A stretch of DNA of 64,000 nt, taken from positions 18,170-82,169 of the forward strand of contig JBJHDH010000009.1 in NCBI GenBank assembly GCA_050486445.1, written 5' to 3'. Of this stretch, positions 57,392 through 64,000 are shown one piece after another (the stretch's first letter is position 1; each line of letters opens with the position of its first letter). Under the pieces are notes generated by a model. It saw nothing but the letters and a program-made list of their open reading frames with translations, did no database searches and was not told the origin of the DNA. The DNA comes from Euryhalocaulis sp050486445 (GTDB taxonomy: Bacteria > Pseudomonadota > Alphaproteobacteria > Caulobacterales > Maricaulaceae). Made by a program: the position numbers and the translations under genes.

Positions 57392-60079
57392 CTACAGCAT
57401 GAGACGATGCGGCGTGCGATCTGTCTCGTCCGCGCCCGCGTCATCGTCTTCGTTCTCGTCTTCTATATCGTTCAGGTAATAGGCGTCATCGGTGACCGGG
57501 GCGTCTTCCTCGCCGGGTGTGAAATCTTCCATCTCCACATCGTCCTCGATCAATCCGCCACTGAATTCCGCGCCGGGCTCCGGCTGGCGCGGCATGTGGA
57601 AGCGCACCGTCGTGCCGACGCCGATCTGGCTTTCGATGCGCAGCCAGCCGCCATGCAGCTCAACCAGTGATTTGGAAAGGGCGAGGCCCAGCCCGGACCC
57701 CTGATGGGTTTTGGAATGCTGGCTTTCGATCTGCTCGAACGGCCGGCCCAGCCGGGAAAGATCGGCCTCCGCGATGCCGATTCCGGAATCCCGCACCGTG
57801 AACAGAACGCCATCGTTTTCATAGTCGGCGCGCACCTCAACCACGCCGCCTTCCGGAGTGAATTTGATGGCGTTCGACATCAGGTTCAGCAGTACCTGTT
57901 TCAGCGCGCGCGGATCGGCTTCGATCTCGGGCAGCTCGGCCAGCTCCATCTTCAGCTCCAGCCCGGATTCGTGGGCCCGGCCACGCATCAGCCGCGCACA
58001 CTGCCCGACGATCTCGTCGGGATAGATCAGGTCGGTCTGGAGAGTGAGCTTTCCGGCTTCGATCTTCGACATGTCGAGAATGTCGTTGATCAGGTTCAGC
58101 AGATGCTGGCCGCTGGCCAGGATGTCGCGCACATACTCCTTATAGCGCTCGTCACCCAGAGGGCCGAACATCTCCTTCAGCATGATTTCAGAAAAGCCAT
58201 TGATCGCGTTCAGCGGCGTTCGCAGCTCGTGGCTCATATTGGCCAGAAATTCGCTCTTGGAGCGGTTGGCCTCCTCGGCGCGGATTTTTTCGTTTTCATA
58301 GCGCTTGGCCAGCGCCATTTCGCGCGACTGGCTGCTTTGCAGATCGGAGATGGTCTTGCGCAGAGCTCCCTCATTTTCGATCAGCTTGTGTTCCTGCTCC
58401 TTCAGCGATGTGATGTCGGCGCCGATAGAGACCAGGCCGCCATCGCGCGTGCGCCGTTCGGAATAATGCAGCCACTTGCCATCGGCGAGCGACATTTCCT
58501 GCACATGGTCGTCGATAGCGTGCGCCTCGCGGATCGCCTGCCGCGCCGCGGCCTCCAGCGTTCCGTAATGGCTTCCGGGGCGCAGCATCCGGTCGTCCAG
58601 GCCGAAGAATTCCTTGAATTTCCGGTTCCACAGCACCAGCCGCTGCTTGGCGTCCCACAGCACGAAGCTCTCGGACATCGACTCCAGCGCTGCGCGCAAC
58701 CGTCCTTCCGCGGCGGCGATGCGCGCCTGCGCGCCTTTTTGCTCGGTGATGTCGATGGCCACCCCGACGATCCGTCCGGTGCGGTCCTCGGCGGAAGTGG
58801 TCCAGGGGCGGCCCCGCAATTGAAGGAAGACAGGCAGATTGGCGGCGCGGAATTCCACGTCCACCTCGCCGGCGCCGGGGGCGCTGCGCAGCGCCACACG
58901 CAGATGCTCGCGGTCTTCCTGCTGCACCAGTTGCAAGAATTCCGCGCCGGTCAGGCGGGCAGAGCCCTCATGCCCCATCATCCGGCCCAGCGAGTCGGTA
59001 ATATAGACAGTGTCACCGGCCACATCCCAGTCCCACACGCCGCAGCGCGCGCCCTCAATGGCAAGGCGGAAGCGCACCTCGGAATCTTCCAGCGCCTGCC
59101 GCGCCGCGCGCAGGCTGGAGATCTGATTCAGAAGAACGACCGAAAGTCCGGCGGCGATAATCATCGGCGCCAGCAGCATCAGAGCGTGCCACATCACGGT
59201 GGCTCGCCATATTGCGGCGTCGATGCGCATCTCTCCGGCTGTAAAGACCAGCAGTGGCAGACCCGGCGCTTCTGCGGCGCCGATCGCGGCCGGCGCATCC
59301 TCCATATTGCCGGAAGCGACCCCGCTGCGGGCCTGGATCAGAAGAATAACATCCTCCGGCGTGACGCCCAGAATGCCGGCGAGCCCGACGCTTGTATCTC
59401 CCGGCAAGGCGGGTCTGGCCGCCAGAATGGCGCCGTCCAGCGCGGTCAGCACTCGTAGACGTCCATCCGGCAGATCGGGCAGCATGGCCGTTTCGTTCAG
59501 CGCCGCGATCAGAATCTGCGTGGACCCCTCCGGCATTCGCACCGGCGCGGCGGTCACCAGCCGTCTTTGCCCGTCAAGCGGGACAGTCCCGGTCCCGCCC
59601 GGGGCGATCATTACGGTCTCGGCGGCGGCGATCAGCGCCTCTGGCGCGCCACGGGGACCGGCGGCCATAACAGCGCCGTCGATGGCGGCCAGCGCAATGG
59701 AGTCGATCAGCGCGCTGCGTTCCAGCCGGTCCAGCAATGCGGGGGCGGCCTCCGTGTTTCCGGCGCTTTCTAAGCTGGCGGCGACCGCGGCCATGGCCCC
59801 GCGCGTTTCCAGCACAGCGCCGCGGACCCGCTCGGCGGCGGTGCGGGCGTCGTAATAGAACAGGTCTTCCGCCTCGGCGACCATTCTGGCGCGTTCCTGA
59901 TAGAGGCGCAGGCCGACCACGGCGGCGAACAGGATGGTGAACAGGATCACGAAAACGATGACCATCCGCCCCCCGTGGGCGGAGGGTGTCTGAGCCACGC
60001 GATCTCGCGGCCGCAGCTCTTCGGCGGGCCGTTGCTTCATGCTGGCCGTACGTTTGCGCGACTTGCGCTCCGCAGCCAT
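57392..60079 (-). CDS. PAS-containing sensor histidine kinase, PleC-like
   Basis: An 895-residue kinase: a first helix (MVIVFVILFTILFAAVVGLRL), a periplasmic region of about 230 residues, a second helix (ATVMWHALMLLAPMIIAAGLSVVLL), two PAS domains (about 325-450 and 460-580), HisKA with His617 (NMSHELRTPLNAINGFSEIM), an HATPase domain and a strongly acidic tail. The segment GPLGDERYKEYVRDILASGQHLLNLINDILDMSKIEAGKL closely resembles PleC, the DivK kinase/phosphatase of Caulobacter polarity control. No receiver domain is fused. The PleC identity is inferred from HisKA similarity. Confidence 0.85.
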   Translation of the reverse strand: MAAERKSRKRTASMKQRPAEELRPRDRVAQTPSAHGGRMVIVFVILFTILFAAVVGLRLYQERARMVAEAEDLFYYDARTAAERVRGAVLETRGAMAAVAASLESAGNTEAAPALLDRLERSALIDSIALAAIDGAVMAAGPRGAPEALIAAAETVMIAPGGTGTVPLDGQRRLVTAAPVRMPEGSTQILIAALNETAMLPDLPDGRLRVLTALDGAILAARPALPGDTSVGLAGILGVTPEDVILLIQARSGVASGNMEDAPAAIGAAEAPGLPLLVFTAGEMRIDAAIWRATVMWHALMLLAPMIIAAGLSVVLLNQISSLRAARQALEDSEVRFRLAIEGARCGVWDWDVAGDTVYITDSLGRMMGHEGSARLTGAEFLQLVQQEDREHLRVALRSAPGAGEVDVEFRAANLPVFLQLRGRPWTTSAEDRTGRIVGVAIDITEQKGAQARIAAAEGRLRAALESMSESFVLWDAKQRLVLWNRKFKEFFGLDDRMLRPGSHYGTLEAAARQAIREAHAIDDHVQEMSLADGKWLHYSERRTRDGGLVSIGADITSLKEQEHKLIENEGALRKTISDLQSSQSREMALAKRYENEKIRAEEANRSKSEFLANMSHELRTPLNAINGFSEIMLKEMFGPLGDERYKEYVRDILASGQHLLNLINDILDMSKIEAGKLTLQTDLIYPDEIVGQCARLMRGRAHESGLELKMELAELPEIEADPRALKQVLLNLMSNAIKFTPEGGVVEVRADYENDGVLFTVRDSGIGIAEADLSRLGRPFEQIESQHSKTHQGSGLGLALSKSLVELHGGWLRIESQIGVGTTVRFHMPRQPEPGAEFSGGLIEDDVEMEDFTPGEEDAPVTDDAYYLNDIEDENEDDDAGADETDRTPHRLML

Positions 60080-60183
60080 CGCCCCCCGGAGCCTTGCGGA
60101 TGATATCGAATCGACTGGGCCAGTGTATGGCGGGCTTCCGCCTCCTGTCGACGCCGGGAGGCCGCCGAAACTGAGGCCGGTTC

Positions 60184-60702
60184 TCAGGCCGCGTTCTGGG
60201 CCGCGTCCGGGTCGTCCTGACGGCGTTTTTCGCCTTCATAGCTGTCCAGCGCGCGCCGGCGGCGGTCAGGGCCGAAATAGACCGCTGTGCGCACAAAGGA
60301 CCGGGGCCGGTCGATCACGGCGGCGACCTTGCCCCACAGGTCACGGGCGGTAACGGGCTTGGCGCAGAATTCGGTAACGCCGGCGTCGCGCGCCTCTTCC
60401 ACCCGCGACCGTTCCGAATGGGCCGACAGCATAATGATGGGCAGATACGGGTTGGGGCTATCCCGGTCCATCCGCAGCCGGCGCACCAGGTCCAGCCCGT
60501 CTTCCTTGCCCAGAGCCCGGTCCAGCAGGAGGATATCGACCGCTTCCTGCCGCAGCCGTTCCCAGGCGTCTCCGATGCTTCGCGCCTCGGTGAATTCCTG
60601 GAATCCGAAACCGCGCAGGATCGTCTTCACGATCATCATCATGTGGGCGTTGTCCTCGACCACCATGATGCGCAGACGGTTGAGCTTTGCAGTCGATTCC
60701 AT
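60184..60702 (-). CDS. Single-receiver response regulator
   Basis: A 172-residue protein: a CheY-like receiver with Glu16-Asp17, phospho-acceptor Asp61 (DILLLDRALGKEDGLDLVRRL), MLSAHSER and the switch Lys in FCAKPVTARDL. A short C-terminal extension ends in SFVRTAVYFGPDRRRR, a motif seen in many alphaproteobacterial stand-alone receivers. There is no output domain, so it probably acts by protein contact. It lies about 105 bp upstream of the PleC-like kinase gene on the same strand and may be its partner. Confidence 0.9.
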   Translation of the reverse strand: MESTAKLNRLRIMVVEDNAHMMMIVKTILRGFGFQEFTEARSIGDAWERLRQEAVDILLLDRALGKEDGLDLVRRLRMDRDSPNPYLPIIMLSAHSERSRVEEARDAGVTEFCAKPVTARDLWGKVAAVIDRPRSFVRTAVYFGPDRRRRALDSYEGEKRRQDDPDAAQNAA

Positions 60703-60830
60703 GTCCGTTTCCCAGCCCCTGAAGGCCGCTCTGGCGAGCGTCTCCAGTCTGCGGGGTATTCTTTATGACAGTGTTAACCAGACTGCATGGGCGTTTGGTC
60801 CGGTCCGGCCAGCATGCAGTCAGGATGCAA

Positions 60831-63527
60831 TCAGGGTGTGGCCAGGGCCCGGCTGGAAATCTCGATGACGTTCCCGGACGCCGCCCCGTCGCGCACGCGG
60901 CGCAGGGCGCTTTCCGCCAGAACCCGGCGGCCCGGCTCCAGCCGCCGCCAGCTTTCCATCGCCCCCAGAAGCCGGGCGGCCAGCGCCGGATTGGTCCGGT
61001 CGATGGTCAGCACCCATTCCGCCAGCAACTCATAGCCCCCGCCGCCCGGCGCATGGAAGCGCGCCGGATTGTTCATCGCGAACGCTCCGATCAGCGAACG
61101 CACGCGGTTCGGGTTGGCGGCGTCGAAACGGCCGTGGCCGGTCAGCCTGCGCACCTGCGCCAGGGTCTCGGGGCGCGGACTTCCGGCCTGGATGCTGAAC
61201 CATTTGTCCAGCACCAGCGGGCGAGCTTTCCACTTCTCGTAGAATGCATCCAGCGCCTTCTCGATCTTGAAGGAATCGCTGACATCCAGCGCGGCGATGG
61301 CGGCCAGCACATCGGTCATCGTTGAGGCCTGCTCAAACTGCCGCCAGGCAAAGTCTTCCGCCGCGCCCGCGCCCAGCCGCGCCAGGGTCAGCAGCGCCAC
61401 ATTCTTCAGCGCGCGCCGGCCCATGGACTGCGCATCCACGGCGCCCGGGCCTTTTTCCTCAAGCCGCTGGACGGTTTCCTCCAGTTCCGAACGCAGCCGT
61501 TCCGCCGCGCCGCGCAGCAGCGCCTCGCGCGCCGTATGCACCGCTTCGGGATCCCACGGCGTCAGAAGCTGTGCGATCTCCGCTTCCGATGGCGGGGTCA
61601 GCGCCAGCGCCGCGAATGCCGGATCAAGCGAAAGGTCGGTCAATTGCGTCCGCCAGATTTCCGCGACAAGATCCGCGTCCGGCTTGGTTCCATCCCTGCT
61701 TGCGTCCGCCAGCAGGTCACGCATCAGGCGCTGGCCTGCTTCCCAGCGATTGAACAGGTCCGGGTCTGTGCGCGACATCAGTGTCGCGCCGCGTTCGTCA
61801 TGCGCCTGTTCCAGGATCACCGGCGCGGTAAAGCCGCGCAGGGCGGAAACGACCGGGCGTTCCGGAACGCCGGTGAACCGCCAGCTCTGTTCCGCTTCTG
61901 TCAGCAACAACAGGCGCTCCTCCGGACCCGGCGCATTCTCGCCCTCCAGCCGCATCTCCAGCGCGCCGCCATCCTGGCCCAGCAGACCGGCGCGGACAGG
62001 AACAGGAACCGGCGCCTTTTCCGCTTGGCCCGGCGTCGGCGGCGTCGCTTGGCGCAGCGTCAGGTCCAGCGTCTGCGCAGCCTGATCGTAGTGCGAATCC
62101 ACGGTCAGGCGCGGCGTTCCGGCCTGGCGGTACCAGCGCATAAAGGCGGAAAGATCCCGCCCGGACCCTTTTTCCAGCGCGGCGATGAAATCCTCCACCG
62201 TCGCGGCCATGCCGTCGCAATCGGCGAAATAGCGATCCATGCCGGCGCGAAACGCCTCCGCGCCCAGCGTCTCGCGCATCATGCGCACAATCTCCGCGCC
62301 CTTCTCATAAACGGTGCGCGTGTAGAAATTGTCGATCTTCATATAGGATTCCGGCCGCACCGGATGGGCGAGCGGGCCGGAATCCTCGGGGAACTGGGCG
62401 CGGCGCAACGCGCGCACGTCCTTGATGCGCTGGATCGGGCGGCTGTGCTGATCGGCGCTGAATTCCTGATCGCGGAAGACCGTAAGCCCTTCCTTCAGGC
62501 ACAGCTGGAACCAGTCGCGGCAGGTGATGCGGTTGCCCGTCCAGTTATGGAAATATTCGTGCGCGACAACGCTCTCGATGGCCTCGTAATCGGCGTCGGT
62601 CGCCGTCTGCGGGTCGGCGAGCAGGAGCGAGGAGTTGAAAACATTCAGCCCCTTGTTCTCCATCGCGCCGAAATTGAAGTCGCGAACGGCGACGATCATG
62701 AACAGGTCCAGATCGTATTCGCGGCCAAACGCCTTCTCGTCCCAGCGCATCGCCCGCTTCAGCGAATCCATCGCATAGACGGCGCGTCCGGATTCCCCCG
62801 GATCGACATAGATGCGCAGCGGGATTTTCCGCCCGGACATGGTGACGAACTGGTCTTCGAGAAGATCGAACCCGCCGGCGACCAGCGCGAACAGATAGGC
62901 GGGCTTTGGGAAGGGGTCGCGCCAGATGGCGTAATGCCGCCCCTCTGGCAGGTCGCCGCTCTCAACCAGATTGCCGTTGGCCAGCAGTGACGGATATTGC
63001 GCCTTGTCTGCGCTCATCCGCACCTCATAGACCGCCAGAACATCCGGCCGGTCCATGAAATAGGTGATCCGGCGAAAACCTTCGGCCTCGCACTGGGTGC
63101 AGAACCGGCCGCCGGAAAGATAAAGGCCGCTGAGCGCGGTGTTCTTCTCCGGCCGGCAGATCGTCTCGATCTCCAGATCGAAAGCGTCCGGCAGGCCGTG
63201 CAGGGTCAGGGAATTCGGCGCCAGCGCATATTCGGCGGGGCCCAGCGTGCGTCCGTCCAGCTTCACTGAAACCAGAGTCAGCGCCTCACCGTCCAGGTGC
63301 AGCGGCGCATCCGGCGGCGTGTCTTCGGCGCGCAGCACGCGCAGATGGCTGACCACGCGCGTCTCTGCCGGGTCCAGCGTGAAATCCAGCCGGATGTGCG
63401 GAATCAGAAAGGCCGGCGGCGCATAGTCGGATAGCAGAACCGGCGCCGGTTCGGCGTGGGGGACAACTGTATCGGGAGCGGGAATCATGTGTTCCGGGAA
63501 ATCGTGTTGTTGTTGTCCGGCCATCAT
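60831..63527 (-). CDS. pepN: Aminopeptidase N
   Basis: An 898-residue M1 zinc aminopeptidase that removes N-terminal residues from peptides in the cytosol. Zinc ligands are His323, His327 (VAHEYFHNW) and Glu346 (LKEGLTVFRDQE); Glu324 is the catalytic base. The substrate-binding GAMENKGLNVFNSS and the AEGFRRITYFMDRPDV block are family hallmarks. Length equals the proteobacterial PepN type (about 870-900). ATG at 63527 or 63488 could start translation; neither has a strong ribosome-binding site. Confidence 0.95.
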   Translation of the reverse strand: MMAGQQQHDFPEHMIPAPDTVVPHAEPAPVLLSDYAPPAFLIPHIRLDFTLDPAETRVVSHLRVLRAEDTPPDAPLHLDGEALTLVSVKLDGRTLGPAEYALAPNSLTLHGLPDAFDLEIETICRPEKNTALSGLYLSGGRFCTQCEAEGFRRITYFMDRPDVLAVYEVRMSADKAQYPSLLANGNLVESGDLPEGRHYAIWRDPFPKPAYLFALVAGGFDLLEDQFVTMSGRKIPLRIYVDPGESGRAVYAMDSLKRAMRWDEKAFGREYDLDLFMIVAVRDFNFGAMENKGLNVFNSSLLLADPQTATDADYEAIESVVAHEYFHNWTGNRITCRDWFQLCLKEGLTVFRDQEFSADQHSRPIQRIKDVRALRRAQFPEDSGPLAHPVRPESYMKIDNFYTRTVYEKGAEIVRMMRETLGAEAFRAGMDRYFADCDGMAATVEDFIAALEKGSGRDLSAFMRWYRQAGTPRLTVDSHYDQAAQTLDLTLRQATPPTPGQAEKAPVPVPVRAGLLGQDGGALEMRLEGENAPGPEERLLLLTEAEQSWRFTGVPERPVVSALRGFTAPVILEQAHDERGATLMSRTDPDLFNRWEAGQRLMRDLLADASRDGTKPDADLVAEIWRTQLTDLSLDPAFAALALTPPSEAEIAQLLTPWDPEAVHTAREALLRGAAERLRSELEETVQRLEEKGPGAVDAQSMGRRALKNVALLTLARLGAGAAEDFAWRQFEQASTMTDVLAAIAALDVSDSFKIEKALDAFYEKWKARPLVLDKWFSIQAGSPRPETLAQVRRLTGHGRFDAANPNRVRSLIGAFAMNNPARFHAPGGGGYELLAEWVLTIDRTNPALAARLLGAMESWRRLEPGRRVLAESALRRVRDGAASGNVIEISSRALATP

Positions 63528-63565
63528 AGCCGAACGGCCCCCATGGGGGAAAAGCCGTGCTGCGG

Positions 63566-64000
63566 CTATTCGGCTGCGGCGTCCCGCGGCTGCGCATCGG
63601 CCGGGGTCTCGTCGATCGCGCGCAGCGCCCCCTGGGCCTGACGCGCCAGATGCATCAGCTCGGCGGGCAGTTCTCCCGGATAGGCGTGCGCCATGCCCGC
63701 CAGTCCGCGCGCGATGTCGGCCAGACGCGCGACCTGGGCGATCATGCGCGCCTGCCGCTCGATGCGGTGCGGGTCGCGGTCATATTCCTGACCCGGAACG
63801 CGCCAGCCGCCCCAGTCTCTTTCATCGGTGACAACGACCGGAAATGTCCCCGGATAAGGATGGTGGCGCGCCGCGTCTCCATCCTGCCACTTGTTCCGGG
63901 CGCGCATCAGCCGCCAGTTTTCGGCGCCCGCGGGGCCTGCCTGTCCGGCTTTGTCCTCTTCGGGCAGACTCAGCTCGTCGGCGCGGAAGTCCCGGCCCAG
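63566..64000 (-). CDS. Unknown protein, truncated by the window edge
   Basis: The minus-strand frame ending at 63566 is open through the window edge; an internal ATG lies at 63907. The part before that ATG (LGRDFRADELSLPEEDKAGQ...AENWRLMRARNKW) looks like coding sequence, so I treat the gene as 5'-truncated. The visible 144 residues contain WQDGDAARHHPYPGTFPVVV, a charged helical middle (RIERQARMIAQVARLADIARGLAGM) and an acidic tail. No family recognised. It ends 38 bp before pepN on the same strand. Confidence 0.55.
   Translation of the reverse strand: MGRDFRADELSLPEEDKAGQAGPAGAENWRLMRARNKWQDGDAARHHPYPGTFPVVVTDERDWGGWRVPGQEYDRDPHRIERQARMIAQVARLADIARGLAGMAHAYPGELPAELMHLARQAQGALRAIDETPADAQPRDAAAE

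Noticed and set aside
57704..59458. 584-codon ORF opposite the PleC-like kinase
   Set aside because: Shadow of the kinase gene; composition is Gln/Arg/His-rich and no start signal is present.
1..64000. CRISPR arrays, insertion sequences, rRNA genes
   Set aside because: No regularly spaced repeats, transposase motifs or rRNA segments were seen on either strand.

Overview
The window is about 64 kb of GC-rich chromosome from an alphaproteobacterium, most likely of the Maricaulales/Hyphomonadaceae/Caulobacterales branch. This is inferred from a gene transfer agent (GTA) cluster, MucR, DUF2336, DUF1491 and PAS_5-type proteins, DivJ-like and PleC-like kinases, and a split GafY/GafZ-type activator pair. 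Both edges cut genes: the 3' end of a peptide-transporter binding protein on the left and an unknown protein on the right.

Left part (1-24,900). The order is SppA protease, tRNA-Pro(CGG), tRNA-Gln(TTG), a PIN/Phd toxin-antitoxin pair, MsrB with an S9A oligopeptidase, a DUF2336 protein, a DUF5330-like protein with SufE, an Ala-rich secreted protein, a DivJ-like membrane kinase, an orphan BcsB-like periplasmic protein, and DUF1491. A ten-gene Mrp-type cation/proton antiporter operon follows, with a split MrpA and three MrpD-type subunits. Then come a two-gene GafY/GafZ-like unit (DnaA-domain-III HTH protein plus DUF6456 protein), a PAS_5 protein and MucR.

Middle part (25,000-48,300). After prfC, a GNAT acetyltransferase and a secreted protein lies the GTA terminase (g2) on the + strand. 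The other structural genes g3-g15 lie on the - strand between 34.7 and 48.3 kb. The genes between the two blocks are a candidate structured RNA, an unknown 450-residue protein, a PepSY/response regulator/kinase operon and a CbpA-like co-chaperone. The structural block is itself interrupted by two + strand genes: a multicopper oxidase between g3 and g4, and a small lipoprotein between g4 and g5. Intrinsic-terminator hairpins sit directly in front of the Shine-Dalgarno sites of g5 (capsid) and g6. This fits the antitermination control proposed for GafZ in Caulobacter. I think this rearranged, interrupted GTA with its regulator pair about 5 kb from the terminase is the most interesting system in the window.

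Right part (48,600-64,000). A DegP-type protease with an OmpR-family response regulator and kinase is followed by glnE. Then come an EF-hand protein, an ECF sigma factor, a probable anti-sigma protein and a CnrR/ZraP-type periplasmic sensor. A PleC-like kinase, a receiver protein and aminopeptidase N finish the window. I found no CRISPR array, insertion sequence or rRNA. Many long ORFs opposite real genes are artefacts of high GC.
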